A DNA stretch of 64,000 nt from Paenibacillus sp. H1-7 (lineage in GTDB: Bacteria; Bacillota; Bacilli; Paenibacillales; NBRC-103111): contig NZ_CP031168.1 of the NCBI RefSeq assembly GCF_022354825.1, positions 869,501 through 933,500 on the forward strand. The letters are read 5' to 3'. Positions within the stretch are counted from its first letter, which is position 1. Every line of letters begins with the position of its first letter. Positions 35,276 through 44,715 of the stretch are shown here, in pieces. The notes beneath the pieces were generated by a model. That model had not been told where the DNA came from, made no database searches, and saw nothing but the letters and a program-made list of their open reading frames with translations. Both the position numbers and the translations under genes were made by a program.

Positions 35276-36469
35276 ATGGAAAAACCGCCCCGTGGTCCGC
35301 TTCCCTCCAGCTCGATACCGCAGCCTATTCGCAGCGACGGAGCAGGCTGGGTGGATAAAGGCCCGAGAGATATCATGAGGGATATGGAGAATCCCGACAT
35401 GCTCGTCCCCCCGGCGACCGATGCGGGACTCATTCCGAACTTGCGATTCTCTTTTTCCGATACTCATATGACGCTGAATCAAGGCGGCTGGTCTCGAGAG
35501 GTTACCATCCGTGAAATGCCGATTGCAACTACGATGGCTGGCGTCAACATGGCCCTGACTCCCGGGGGAGTCCGCGAGCTGCATTGGCATCAGCAAGCGG
35601 AGTGGTCGTACATGCTCCTCGGTCATGCGAGAATAACCGCGGTCGATCAAAACGGGAAAAACTTCATTGCCGATGTCGGACCCGGCGATTTATGGTATTT
35701 CCCTCCCGGGATTCCCCATTCTATACAGGGGCTGGAGGATGGCTGTGAATTTTTGCTCGTGTTTGACGACGGACATTTCTCGGATTTGAATACGTTGTCG
35801 ATATCGGATTGGTTTGCCCATACCCCCAAAGAAGTGTTGTCGGCGAATTTCGGCGTTCCTATTGACGCGTTTGCCGGGATTCCGTCACAACAGGTTTATA
35901 TTTATCAAGATAAAGTACCGGGTCCCATTGACACGCAAAAGGTGCAATCCCCCTACGGACCCATCCCGCTGAGCTTCAAACATCAATTGCTTGCCCAAAC
36001 CCCTATCAAAACGCCTGGCGGCAGTGTACGGATTGTCGACTCCGCCAATTTCCCGATTTCCAAGACCATAGCCGCCGCACTCGTTGAGATTGAACCCGGG
36101 GCCATGCGGGAGCTGCATTGGCATCCCAACAATGACGAATGGCAGTATTACCTTAGCGGGCAAGGCCGAATGACGGTCTTCTCGGGTAACGGCGCGGCAA
36201 GAACCTTCGATTACCGGGCGGGAGACGTGGGCTATGTCCCGTTTGCGTTCGGTCATTACATTCAGAATACCGGAACGGAGACGCTGTGGTTTCTCGAAAT
36301 GTTCAAGAGCGACAGGTTCCAGGATGTATCGCTGAATCAATGGATGGCGCTCACTCCAACCGAGCTGGTACAGAGCAATTTGAATGTCGGGCCGGAGCTG
36401 CTTCATGCGTTGAGGAAGGAAAAATGGCCGGTCGTCAAATATCCCGGGTTCTCTTATTATCCCAAGTAA
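35276..36469 (+). CDS. oxdC: Bicupin oxalate decarboxylase
   Basis: The 397-residue protein aligns along its length with B. subtilis OxdC/OxdD. Both cupins keep the manganese ligands: [11 protein letters not shown] with IPHSI, and [12 protein letters not shown] with FGHYIQN. The enzyme splits oxalate to formate and carbon dioxide. The active-site lid, SENST in OxdC with catalytic Glu162, reads SDLNT here (Asp170, Leu171, Asn172), which could change the balance of decarboxylase and oxidase activity. No signal peptide is present. GAGGTG precedes the ATG at 35276. Confidence 0.92.
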   Translation: MEKPPRGPLPSSSIPQPIRSDGAGWVDKGPRDIMRDMENPDMLVPPATDAGLIPNLRFSFSDTHMTLNQGGWSREVTIREMPIATTMAGVNMALTPGGVRELHWHQQAEWSYMLLGHARITAVDQNGKNFIADVGPGDLWYFPPGIPHSIQGLEDGCEFLLVFDDGHFSDLNTLSISDWFAHTPKEVLSANFGVPIDAFAGIPSQQVYIYQDKVPGPIDTQKVQSPYGPIPLSFKHQLLAQTPIKTPGGSVRIVDSANFPISKTIAAALVEIEPGAMRELHWHPNNDEWQYYLSGQGRMTVFSGNGAARTFDYRAGDVGYVPFAFGHYIQNTGTETLWFLEMFKSDRFQDVSLNQWMALTPTELVQSNLNVGPELLHALRKEKWPVVKYPGFSYYPK

Positions 36470-36495
36470 CGGACTCCATGCTGGTAAAAATACCC

Positions 36496-36543
36496 TTGAC
36501 ATAAAAGTTAACTTCAGTTAATTTATTAATTGAAGTTAACTTT
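36496..36543 (+). promoter_or_regulatory. Promoter and long palindromic operator of the tetR-like gene
   Basis: TTGACA (36496-36501), 17 bases and TAATTT (36519-36524) form the promoter. A perfect 13-bp inverted repeat AAAGTTAACTTCA/TGAAGTTAACTTT (36504-36516 and 36531-36543) covers it. Each arm also contains the self-palindrome AGTTAACT, so two dimers could bind. Confidence 0.75.
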
Positions 36544-36564
36544 TTATTTTTCCACGAAAGGGTT

Positions 36565-37209
36565 TTGTCCGAATTGGAAGAACAACCGATTGCTTTGCGG
36601 GAGCTGAAGAAAGCCCGCGCCAAGCTTGCCCTCTATGAAGCCAGCCTTGAATTGATCGGGGAGAAGTCGTTTCGCGACGTGTACCTGGATGATATATGCC
36701 GGAAGGCGGAAGTGTCCAAGGTGACGTTTTTCAAGTTTTTCCGGCAGAAGGAGGATGTGCTCGTCTATTACATGAGAGTATGGCTTACGCTCCGGATCAT
36801 CGAGCTGTCCGAGGAGCCGAAGCGGGGAATCGCGGCCGTAAGGCACTTGCTGCTTGCCGTAGCGGCAGAGGCGAAGAGGCGGCCCGGCTTGATGCTCAGC
36901 CTGATCAGCTTTTTGTCGGAAATGAGAATGCATCCGTGCATGCCGGAATTGAGCGAGGCGGAGATTTCTCTGCTGTTTCCCGAGCACAGACGGATCGGCC
37001 GTGAAGAGCCGAATTTGTTTCTGCTGTTTCAGCAGCTGGCGGAAGAAGCGGAAGCGGACGGGGAGCTGAGGGAAGGGATTACCTCCGAGACCGGAGCACA
37101 GCTGCTGCTCACGATTTTTTACGGCGGCTTTCTCACGGCTCATCTATACCAGTCGCAGGATGTGATGGAAGTGTACGAAGCCCACTTGCGTTTGTTGAGG
37201 CGGGACTAA
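36565..37209 (+). CDS. TetR family regulator
   Basis: The 214-residue protein has a TetR helix-turn-helix (ELIGEKSFRDVYLDDICRKAEVSKVTFFKFF) and a helical ligand domain. The start is TTG 36565 or, with better spacing from AAAGGG, TTG 36574. The operator directly upstream indicates autoregulation, and the DUF4188 gene 59 bases downstream is the likely co-regulated partner. Confidence 0.88.
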   Translation: MSELEEQPIALRELKKARAKLALYEASLELIGEKSFRDVYLDDICRKAEVSKVTFFKFFRQKEDVLVYYMRVWLTLRIIELSEEPKRGIAAVRHLLLAVAAEAKRRPGLMLSLISFLSEMRMHPCMPELSEAEISLLFPEHRRIGREEPNLFLLFQQLAEEAEADGELREGITSETGAQLLLTIFYGGFLTAHLYQSQDVMEVYEAHLRLLRRD

Positions 37210-37268
37210 GGCGGAGCTGCAGAGGAGTTTGTAGACAAGCATTAGACGATAAAGGAGCGGGAAGACGT

Positions 37269-37793
37269 ATGCCCGAGGTGATTCCTGGACGTTACATGGC
37301 CCAAAAGGATGGTTCGTTCGTCGTATTTATGATCGGGATGCGCATCAATAAGCTGTGGGCGGTTCACAAATGGCTGCCGGTCATGCAGGCGATGCCCAAG
37401 ATGCTGAAGGAGCTGTACCAAAATCCCGATCTCGGTTTTTTATCGGCAAGCTATTTTATTTCATGGCGCGGTATTACAATCGTGCAGTACTGGAACTCCT
37501 TCGAGCAATTGGAGCATTACGCAAGAAAGGGTGCCATCCATATGAAGGCATGGCGGGAGTTTAACCAGAAGGTCGGCACGAGCGGCACGGTCGGCATTTA
37601 CCACGAAACGTATATGATCGACGAAGGCAAGTACGAGTGCTTCTATAATAACATGCCCGTATTCGGACTGGCTCAGGCGGGCCGGCACGTTCCGGTAACC
37701 AAGAGGGCGGAGAGCGCGCGCGAGCGGCTTACCCATTCCCGGTCCGGATCCGGAACTGAATCCGGAGCCGAAGCGGAGATGACATCAAAATAA
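37269..37793 (+). CDS. DUF4188 (monooxygenase-like) protein
   Basis: The 174-residue protein starts with VIPGRYMAQKDGSFVVFMIGMRINKLWAVHKW and contains WRGITIVQYWNSFEQLEHYA, the pattern of DUF4188. The fold resembles heme-dependent or dimeric ferredoxin-like monooxygenases, and the reaction is unknown. A Ser/Gly/Glu-rich tail follows. AAAGGAG precedes the ATG. It is probably repressed by the TetR protein upstream. Confidence 0.85.
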   Translation: MPEVIPGRYMAQKDGSFVVFMIGMRINKLWAVHKWLPVMQAMPKMLKELYQNPDLGFLSASYFISWRGITIVQYWNSFEQLEHYARKGAIHMKAWREFNQKVGTSGTVGIYHETYMIDEGKYECFYNNMPVFGLAQAGRHVPVTKRAESARERLTHSRSGSGTESGAEAEMTSK

Positions 37794-37854
37794 AACACGC
37801 TCGAATAAAACCATTGACAACAAGATTCCGGCGTCCAGCTCCGTATCCATCAAG

Positions 37855-37901
37855 AAAGAGCCGCTTCTTCAGGGAACATCCCTTAAGGAGCGGCTCTTTG
37901 T
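37855..37901 (+). terminator. Terminator of the DUF4188 gene
   Basis: AAAGAGCCGCT (37855-37865) pairs perfectly with AGCGGCTCTTT (37889-37899), with a smaller GGGA..TCCC inside. Confidence 0.8.
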
Positions 37902-37943
37902 CCTGTCCGGACACTGATGCGAAAAGCTATGCCGGATAGGATA

Positions 37944-38108
37944 TCAAGCTGACGGCCTGCGGCCTAACAGCAGGGTCACGACAAACAAGATCAGGAACAG
38001 CACGAACAGCACTTTGGCAATGCCCGCGGCTGCGGACGCGATTCCCAGGAATCCGAAGACCCCGGCGATGATCGCGATGACCAGAAACAACAGTGCCCAG
38101 CTTAACAT
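37944..38108 (-). CDS. DUF1328 small membrane protein (YtjA-like)
   Basis: The 54-residue protein [20 protein letters not shown] and following is a clear DUF1328/UPF0391 member with two membrane helices and a GRRPSA end. GGAGGTGAGG precedes the ATG at 38108. The family is often stress-induced. It lies downstream of yflT on the same strand. Confidence 0.9.
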   Translation of the reverse strand: MLSWALLFLVIAIIAGVFGFLGIASAAAGIAKVLFVLFLILFVVTLLLGRRPSA

Positions 38109-38182
38109 ACGCCTCACCTCCCGGATTGGACCAATCGGTTTCACGTAAATTTAGCGATACGGTTTCAAGCTCCAGCGTCAGC

Positions 38183-38626
38183 TTACCAAATGCCTCCGGC
38201 AGGTCCGGAACGGTCGGACATGTACATCGGCGGCACGACGGTTTCATCGTTTCTTCGGAGATTTCTGCGGTAAGCTTCCTCGCGATCGTAGCGATCCGTG
38301 TCGTCATACCACGCCATCACGAGAATTTTACCCATGTCGAGCTCTTTCTCGAAATGATTGGACTCCGCTTCACTTAACCCAAGCGACTGCATTTTGGACC
38401 TTAGCTGGTCGCCCTTGGAACGGAACAAATTGGCAAAAGAGTTGGCGATACCTTCCTCATACAAGCCGACTTTGTTCGTGTTCATCAGGTCGGCGAGACC
38501 TTCTGTCGTCTTGTCGTCATGGGCAAGCACGTAAATTTCCTCCAGCGCGTACCCTTCCCTTCGAAAGGCTCTGATTTCCTCAATCGCCTGCTCCTCTGTC
38601 ATTACCAGTTTTACTTTGTTATCCAT
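38183..38626 (-). CDS. yflT: General stress protein of the YflT/GS17M family
   Basis: The 147-residue protein has the YflT-type domain, VKLVMTEEQAIEEIRAFRREGYALEEIYVLAHD, followed by a helical region and an acidic/Arg-rich tail. B. subtilis relatives belong to the SigB general stress regulon. GAGGAGGG precedes the ATG. A SigB-like promoter (GTTTCA, 14 bases, GGTTAA) lies about 140 bases upstream on the minus strand. Confidence 0.85.
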   Translation of the reverse strand: MDNKVKLVMTEEQAIEEIRAFRREGYALEEIYVLAHDDKTTEGLADLMNTNKVGLYEEGIANSFANLFRSKGDQLRSKMQSLGLSEAESNHFEKELDMGKILVMAWYDDTDRYDREEAYRRNLRRNDETVVPPMYMSDRSGPAGGIW

Positions 38627-38766
38627 GGTAATCCCTCCTCAGAGTTATCGCGAGACGGCTTATCTCAATCGGTAAGCCCCCCGCTGATTTTGCGATGTTC
38701 CGCAAGCCGGATCGCCCCGGTGCTTGCTTAGAGTTCATCCAGTTGCTGGGACTGGCATGCTTCTTT

Positions 38767-38792
38767 TTAACCGTAACGGCGGGAGTTGAAAC
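38767..38792 (-). promoter_or_regulatory. SigB-like promoter ahead of yflT
   Basis: On the minus strand GTTTCA (38792-38787), 14 bases and GGTTAA (38772-38767) match the window's SigB signature except for one base in the -10. Confidence 0.5.
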
Positions 38793-38803
38793 AAATCGCG
38801 GCT

Positions 38804-38854
38804 GTTTCAAACGGCCGGCCCAAGGTTACATAATTAAAGAATTACATTTATAAT
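38804..38854 (+). promoter_or_regulatory. SigB-like and SigA-like promoters ahead of rsbY
   Basis: GTTTCA (38804-38809), 14 bases and GGTTAC (38824-38829) point towards rsbY, back-to-back with the yflT promoter. TTACAT (38826-38831), 17 bases and a perfect TATAAT (38849-38854) give a stronger housekeeping promoter 39 bases before the ATG. Confidence 0.5.
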
Positions 38855-38892
38855 AGAGGATGGACACGCTTAAACATTAAGGGGATAAAGCC

Positions 38893-40038
38893 ATGAACAT
38901 TGTGATTGTGGACGACAATCCCGTCAATTTGATGGTGATTGAAAAAATATTGAAAAGCGTCGGCTATACGCATTTTATTAAGCTTCCCTCCGGACTGGAG
39001 CTGCTCGAGCTGCTGCATGCAGGAAGCGATGCGGTGCCTGAGGCGCCGATCGATCTCATTTTGCTCGATATGATGATGCCGGAGATGGACGGGCTGGAAA
39101 CGTGCCGCCGCATTCAGGAGCACGAAAACTTAAGAGACATCCCGATTATCGTCGTTACGGCGATGGGCGATTCGAATTTGCTGGCGGAAGTGCTGGAAGC
39201 CGGAGCGAGCGACTACGTGATGAAGCCGGTCAATAAGGTCGAGCTGGTTGCGCGGATCCGCGTCGCCCTGCGCCTGAAATACGAAAAGGACTGGCACAAG
39301 GAGAACGAAGCCCGCATCAAGAGCGAGCTGGAGCTGGCCAAACAGGTGCAGAGCAGTGTACTGAGCCAGCCTATTGCCATGGATCGGCTGGATATTTGCG
39401 CTTCCTATCACCCTTCGTTCGAGCTTGCAGGCGATTTGTACTCATGGTACCGGATCGACGATCACCGTTACGGAATTATTTTGCTCGATATGATGGGACA
39501 CGGTATTTCCTCCTCGCTTGTATGTATGTTCATCTCCTCGGTCATGCAGGACACCATCACCCGCTTCGTGTCGCCCGAGCTTGTCATTGCTGAGCTGAAC
39601 CGCTATATGAATCAGCTGAACAACCGCAAGGACAACCCGATCAATTATTATTTCACGGCGATTTACCTGCTCATGGATACGTCGAACAGCACTATCGAGT
39701 ATGTCAATGCCGGGCACCCTCCCGGATTGCTGTTTGAAGAAGGGAAGCCTGTCAAGCTGCTGGAAACCGGGAGCTGTGCCGTAGGCTTTTTCGAGCAGAT
39801 GCATATTGAAAAAGAGCTGATCCAATATGAGCGCCCGCTCCGGCTGTTTATGTTCACCGACGGTCTTCTGGAAGCGTTGGAGGAAGAGGGGCGCTGCGAG
39901 ATGGACAAGCTGACGGGCTTTCTCAGAGCATCCCGTTCGGAGGAAAAGCTGGAAGCAATCGTAGAGCGGATCGTCCCGCCGGAGGTTTGGGACATGCAGG
40001 AAGACGATATTTGCATGGTCAGAGTGCAAGCAAGATAG
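38893..40038 (+). CDS. rsbY: RsbY-like response regulator with PP2C (SpoIIE) phosphatase
   Basis: The 381-residue protein joins a receiver domain (DDN at 7-9, Asp59 in LILLDMMMPEMDG, Lys in YVMKPV), a short helical linker and a PP2C/SpoIIE phosphatase domain with AGDLYSW, LLDMMGHGISSSLV, NAGHPPG and FTDGLLE. In B. cereus such a protein, RsbY, dephosphorylates RsbV and frees SigB. AAGGGG precedes the ATG. It is the first gene of a four-gene operon whose next gene encodes a matching hybrid kinase. Confidence 0.9.
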   Translation: MNIVIVDDNPVNLMVIEKILKSVGYTHFIKLPSGLELLELLHAGSDAVPEAPIDLILLDMMMPEMDGLETCRRIQEHENLRDIPIIVVTAMGDSNLLAEVLEAGASDYVMKPVNKVELVARIRVALRLKYEKDWHKENEARIKSELELAKQVQSSVLSQPIAMDRLDICASYHPSFELAGDLYSWYRIDDHRYGIILLDMMGHGISSSLVCMFISSVMQDTITRFVSPELVIAELNRYMNQLNNRKDNPINYYFTAIYLLMDTSNSTIEYVNAGHPPGLLFEEGKPVKLLETGSCAVGFFEQMHIEKELIQYERPLRLFMFTDGLLEALEEEGRCEMDKLTGFLRASRSEEKLEAIVERIVPPEVWDMQEDDICMVRVQAR

Positions 40039-40062
40039 AAGCAGGCGGGAGGAGACAAGAAG

Positions 40063-43000
40063 ATGAAGATCAGAACCAAGCTGTTTCTTGGCTTCGGGAC
40101 GCTGATGCTGTTAATGTTTATGCTGGCCGGCATCGGCATCAACCGGCTGGCGACGATAGATAAGAGCATGAAGGAAATATTCGACAACCGCTACATGAAA
40201 GTACAGCTCGCTTCGGAGCTGCGCAACAACATGACGGATTTGGCCAAGGTGATGGCCAATTTGCTGCTGAACGACAATCCTTCGGAAGTCGCCAAGCGAA
40301 TGGAAGCGGTAAGGGCGACAAGCAGCAAGGTTACCAAGTCTTTGGAACAGATCCAAACCGAATTTAAAGGGATCAACGAGCAGCCGATCGTTGCGGATAT
40401 AACCAATAAGGGCAGGAAATTTCTGGAGTACAAGGACGAAGTGACGAAGCTGTACGGAGCCGCCAAGCAAAATGATGCGTCGGAGCTTCGAAGCTCCGTA
40501 GGCGTGGCTGCGCAGGACGATTTCATGAATAGTATTAACGCCATGACCGACTATCAGGACAAGGCCATGAAGGAGGCGCTGCAGCAAGCTGAGGAAGAAA
40601 ACTCGCGAACTTATGCGTATACAGCGGCATTGACGATCATAAGCCTCCTCCTAGGCATCGCGATTATGTTCTGGATTGTGCTGGGAGTGACCCGCGGGCT
40701 CGGGATGCTGTCGGGGATCATTGCGAATTTTGGGGCCGAGAAGGAGAATGGGAGCTGGCACGGCTCCTACCGGATCGATATTAAGACAACGGACGAGTTT
40801 GCCGACATCGCCCATATTTTCAACGAAATCGCGGAGGATCTGGAGGAATCGACGGCGAACGAGCGATCGTTAAGCAAGATGAATGCAGATCAGGCATGGA
40901 TCGAGTCGAACATTTCGCACATTTCTACCGTCATGCAAGGGGCTCAACGGTACGACGAAATGGCGCAGGCCTTTATCGGGGAATTGTGCCGGATCGTCGG
41001 GGCCCAGAACGGAGCGGTATACGTTGCCGAATCGGATATGGAAGGCAAAACCGCAGTCAAGCAGCAGTACAAACTTAAAGGCGCCTATGCCCATGCCGGA
41101 ATGGCGGAATCGGCTCCGGCCGTTACGTTGGGTGAAGGGCTGATCGGCCAGTGCGCATTGGACGGCCAGCCTATCGACGTCAGGCAGGTGCCGGCTGATT
41201 ATATCAAAATCAGCTCGGCTTTCGGCGAAATCGCTCCGCTGACATTAGCCATTCGCCCGGCGATTTCTTACGAAGAGGTGGTGGCGGTATTCGAAGTGGC
41301 TTCGCTCAAGCCATTCTCCGAATTAGAGCTGCAGCTGCTTGACCGCTTGAGCGATATCCTGGCGGTGACGATCCACCGCATCCGTGCCATGCTGCGGGTA
41401 GAGGAGCTGCTGCGCATTTCGCAGATGCTGACCGACGAGCTGCAAAGCCAGTCCGAGGAGCTGCTGACGCAGCAGGACGAGCTGAGAGCTTCCAACGAGA
41501 AGCTCGAGGAGCAGACCAAAGCGCTGCAGGTATCCGAAGAACTGCTGCAGCGCCAGCAGGAGGATTTGGAGCAGACCAACGAAGAGCTGCTGCGCAAAAC
41601 GAGCCTGCTCGAGGAGCAGATCAAGGAGACCGAGGAGGTCAACCGGCAAATCGAGCAGGCTAAGGAAGCCCTTGAGAAGCAGGCGCTGGAGCTTGCTTTC
41701 GCTTCCAAATACAAGTCGGAGTTTTTGGCTAATATGTCGCATGAGCTGCGTACGCCTCTTAACAGCCTGCTCATATTGTCGCAGCTGCTGAAGGAGAACC
41801 GGGAAGGGAACTTGACCGCCAAGCAGGTGGAATATGCCGAGACGATATTTACTTCCGGTACCGATTTGCTGAAGCTGATCGACGATGTCCTCGATCTGGC
41901 CAAGGTCGAATCGGGGCGGATGGAGCTCCATACCGAGCATGTGCTGGTCCGAGACATTATCGATTCGCTGCAAAAGTCGTTCATGCCGCTGGCGCGCAAG
42001 AAGCGGCTTGGTTTCGACATTCATATGGATGAAGCTGCGCCTTCGGAGCTGGTTACCGATAGCTTGCGGCTGCAGCAAATATTGAAAAACCTGCTCTCGA
42101 ATGCGTTCAAATTTACCGCCCGAGGCAAGGTGGCGATACACGTCCGCCCTATGGCGGAAGACCCGTCGATGCTAAGCATTGCCATCGAGGATACGGGCAT
42201 CGGCATTCCACAGGACAAGCAGGCGATGATATTCGAGGCGTTCCAGCAAGCGGATGGTACGACAAGCCGCAATTATGGCGGAACCGGACTGGGGCTGTCG
42301 ATCAGCCGACAGCTGGCCGGACTGCTTGGCGGCTGCATCGAGCTGGAGAGCGCGGAAGGAGAGGGCAGCCGTTTTACGCTGTATTTGCCGATGACGCCGG
42401 ACGCCTCATTGTATGGGGCGGCAAGACGGGAAGCGGCTCCGACAGTGGAAGCAATGGCGGAGACCATGATCCGTCAGCTGCAGCCGGAGAAGCCTGTGCC
42501 GGTCGAGTCACCGCAAACGCCATCGTGGACGGAGGAATCGCCGCAGCTGGCGGATGACCGCGATTCCATAGCCGAGAGCGATCGGGTGCTGCTGATCATT
42601 GAGGATGATGTCCATTTTGCGCAAATATTGATCGATACCGCGCGGGAACGGGGCTTTAAGACGATTGCCGCGCTTCAGGGCGATACGGGACTGCAGCTTG
42701 CGAAGGAATATAAGCCGGACGCCATCCTGCTCGATATTCAGCTGCCCGTTATCGATGGCTGGTCGATTCTTGTTCACTTGAAAAACGACTCTAGCACGCG
42801 GCATATTCCAATCCACATCGTGTCGGTCGTCGATGAAATTCAGCAAGGCTTGTCGCTCGGGGCGATGGCGTATTTGCAGAAGCCTTCGAGCAAGGAAAGC
42901 CTCGAGCAGGCTTTTGTCCAGATCGAAGCGTTCCTGGATAAAGACTTCCGTAGGCTGCTGCTGGTCGGCAAGGACGAGCTGCAGCGCAACCGTCTGATAG

Positions 43001-43752
43001 AGCTGATAGGGCACGACGATGTCCTGATCGTAAGCGCGGCGGACGGTCAGCAGGCTTGGAAGGAGCTGCAGGAGCAGCCTTTTGACTGTATGGTTATCGA
43101 TATGGGGCCGACGGATTTGGCCGAATTCGAGCTGCTCGACCGGATTAAATCGGAGGAACGTCTGCGCCGGCTGCCGATCGTCATCTATACTGAGCACAAG
43201 TGGGAGCACAAAGAGAAGCTGCGGCTGAAGAAGTACGCGGAATCTATCATTATAAAAGATGTGAAATCGAAGGAGCGTCTGCTGGACGAGACGGCCATGT
43301 TCCTGCACAGAGTCGAAGAACATTTGCCGGAGGAAAAGCGCCGCATCCTTCAGAAGCTGCACAGCAAGGAAGAGGTGTTCGCCGGGAAACAGGTGCTCGT
43401 CGTCGACGATGACATCCGCAACGTCTTCGCCCTGTCGAATTTGCTGGAAAGCTACGACATGAAGGTTACGTTCGCGGAGACCGGCAAGCAGGCTATGGAA
43501 CGCTTGGAGGGGAATCCGGACTTTGACCTTGTCCTTATGGATATTATGATGCCGGAAATGGACGGCTATGAAGCGATGCGCGCCATCCGCGGCAAGCCGG
43601 AGTTCGACCGGCTGCCGATCATCGCGTTGACGGCCAAAGCGATGAAGGACGACCGGGACAAATGCGTGCAGGCGGGGGCGTCCGATTATATAACGAAGCC
43701 GATCCATACGGAGCAGCTGTTATCGCTAATCCGCGTGTGGCTGTGTAAATAG
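40063..43752 (+). CDS. rsbK: RsbK-like multi-domain hybrid histidine kinase
   Basis: The 1229-residue protein has membrane helices at about 9-29 and 186-208 around a helical extracellular sensor (CHASE3 or four-helix-bundle type). HAMP (about 210-265), GAF (about 290-440) and a long Glu/Gln-rich coiled coil (about 445-545) follow. HisKA has ANMSHELRTPLNS (His560), and the HATPase has EDTGIGIP and GGTGLGLS. Three receiver domains carry Asp891, Asp1013 and Asp1160. The second lacks the acidic pair (LLLVGKDE) and is probably not phosphorylated. B. cereus RsbK has a similar but shorter plan. It should phosphorylate RsbY. Confidence 0.9.
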   Translation: MKIRTKLFLGFGTLMLLMFMLAGIGINRLATIDKSMKEIFDNRYMKVQLASELRNNMTDLAKVMANLLLNDNPSEVAKRMEAVRATSSKVTKSLEQIQTEFKGINEQPIVADITNKGRKFLEYKDEVTKLYGAAKQNDASELRSSVGVAAQDDFMNSINAMTDYQDKAMKEALQQAEEENSRTYAYTAALTIISLLLGIAIMFWIVLGVTRGLGMLSGIIANFGAEKENGSWHGSYRIDIKTTDEFADIAHIFNEIAEDLEESTANERSLSKMNADQAWIESNISHISTVMQGAQRYDEMAQAFIGELCRIVGAQNGAVYVAESDMEGKTAVKQQYKLKGAYAHAGMAESAPAVTLGEGLIGQCALDGQPIDVRQVPADYIKISSAFGEIAPLTLAIRPAISYEEVVAVFEVASLKPFSELELQLLDRLSDILAVTIHRIRAMLRVEELLRISQMLTDELQSQSEELLTQQDELRASNEKLEEQTKALQVSEELLQRQQEDLEQTNEELLRKTSLLEEQIKETEEVNRQIEQAKEALEKQALELAFASKYKSEFLANMSHELRTPLNSLLILSQLLKENREGNLTAKQVEYAETIFTSGTDLLKLIDDVLDLAKVESGRMELHTEHVLVRDIIDSLQKSFMPLARKKRLGFDIHMDEAAPSELVTDSLRLQQILKNLLSNAFKFTARGKVAIHVRPMAEDPSMLSIAIEDTGIGIPQDKQAMIFEAFQQADGTTSRNYGGTGLGLSISRQLAGLLGGCIELESAEGEGSRFTLYLPMTPDASLYGAARREAAPTVEAMAETMIRQLQPEKPVPVESPQTPSWTEESPQLADDRDSIAESDRVLLIIEDDVHFAQILIDTARERGFKTIAALQGDTGLQLAKEYKPDAILLDIQLPVIDGWSILVHLKNDSSTRHIPIHIVSVVDEIQQGLSLGAMAYLQKPSSKESLEQAFVQIEAFLDKDFRRLLLVGKDELQRNRLIELIGHDDVLIVSAADGQQAWKELQEQPFDCMVIDMGPTDLAEFELLDRIKSEERLRRLPIVIYTEHKWEHKEKLRLKKYAESIIIKDVKSKERLLDETAMFLHRVEEHLPEEKRRILQKLHSKEEVFAGKQVLVVDDDIRNVFALSNLLESYDMKVTFAETGKQAMERLEGNPDFDLVLMDIMMPEMDGYEAMRAIRGKPEFDRLPIIALTAKAMKDDRDKCVQAGASDYITKPIHTEQLLSLIRVWLCK

Positions 43753-43791
43753 CAGGTCAAGACGGTGTTGCAGGCAGAGAGGGGAATACAT

Positions 43792-44670
43792 GTGGATTTT
43801 GACTTAGGAGTACCTGACATCAGAAGGCTTGGAGTCGGGTATTCCGATGATGAAACCGAGCGGGAACAAATCGAAATCGAGCTGCTGCTGGAGGGAATGT
43901 ATCGTCTATACGGCTACGATTTCCGCCATTACGCTTATCCGACGCTCCGCCGGCGCATATGGCACCGTATTTACGGGGAGCGGCTTGAGACCGTGTCCGA
44001 GCTCCAATCAAGAGTGCTTCATGACCGCAGCTGCATGGAGCGTCTCGTGTCCGACCTGGTCATCCATGTGACCGAAATGTTTCGCGATCCGGGGCTGTTC
44101 GCCTCATTCCGTAAGCACGTGGTGCCGGTGCTGCGGAATCTGCCTGCGATTCGCATATGGCATGCGGGGTGCTCGACGGGGGAGGAAGTGTACTCCATGG
44201 CGATCCTGCTGCATGAGGAGGGCTTGTACGAGCGGACAACCTTGTACGCTACCGATATGAACGAAGATGTGCTGGCCCGCGCGGAGCAGGGAATCTATCC
44301 GCTCACAAAAATGCGCGACTATACGAAGAACTATATACAAGCCGGCGGAACCGACGCCTTTTCCCGCTATTATACGACCAGCGAGGATGCGGCGGCGCTT
44401 CACCCGTTTTTACGCAAGAATATCGTATTTGCTCAGCACAATTTGGTAACGGATCGCTCGTTTAACCAGTTTCATATTATTTTGTGCCGCAACGTTCTGA
44501 TTTACTTTAATTCCGAGCTGCAAAGCCGGGTGCACGATCTGATGTACGAGAGCTTGTACAAATCCGGGATTCTTGTGCTGGGCGACAAAGAGACGATTAC
44601 TTTTACCAAGCATGCGCCGGAGTATGAAGCCGTGATCCCGCATGAGAAAATGTACCGAAAGATCAAATAG
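43792..44670 (+). CDS. rsbM: RsbM-like CheR-type methyltransferase
   Basis: The 292-residue protein has the CheR N-terminal helical domain and a SAM-dependent methyltransferase domain with IWHAGCSTGEEVYSMAI, LYATDMNEDVL and ILCRNVLIYF. No chemotaxis genes are near. Directly after a hybrid kinase with a Glu/Gln-rich coiled coil, it fits RsbM of B. cereus, which methylates RsbK to dampen SigB activation. The GTG start at 43792 has GAGAGGGG 7 bases upstream. Confidence 0.88.
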   Translation: MDFDLGVPDIRRLGVGYSDDETEREQIEIELLLEGMYRLYGYDFRHYAYPTLRRRIWHRIYGERLETVSELQSRVLHDRSCMERLVSDLVIHVTEMFRDPGLFASFRKHVVPVLRNLPAIRIWHAGCSTGEEVYSMAILLHEEGLYERTTLYATDMNEDVLARAEQGIYPLTKMRDYTKNYIQAGGTDAFSRYYTTSEDAAALHPFLRKNIVFAQHNLVTDRSFNQFHIILCRNVLIYFNSELQSRVHDLMYESLYKSGILVLGDKETITFTKHAPEYEAVIPHEKMYRKIK

Positions 44671-44715
44671 CAAGGATTCCATTCTGAACCAAAGGAGCAC
44701 CGATAACAAGATGAA

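Noticed and set aside
42508-43707. A 399-codon minus-strand frame inside rsbK
   Set aside because: It is antisense to receiver domains with clear motifs on the plus strand.
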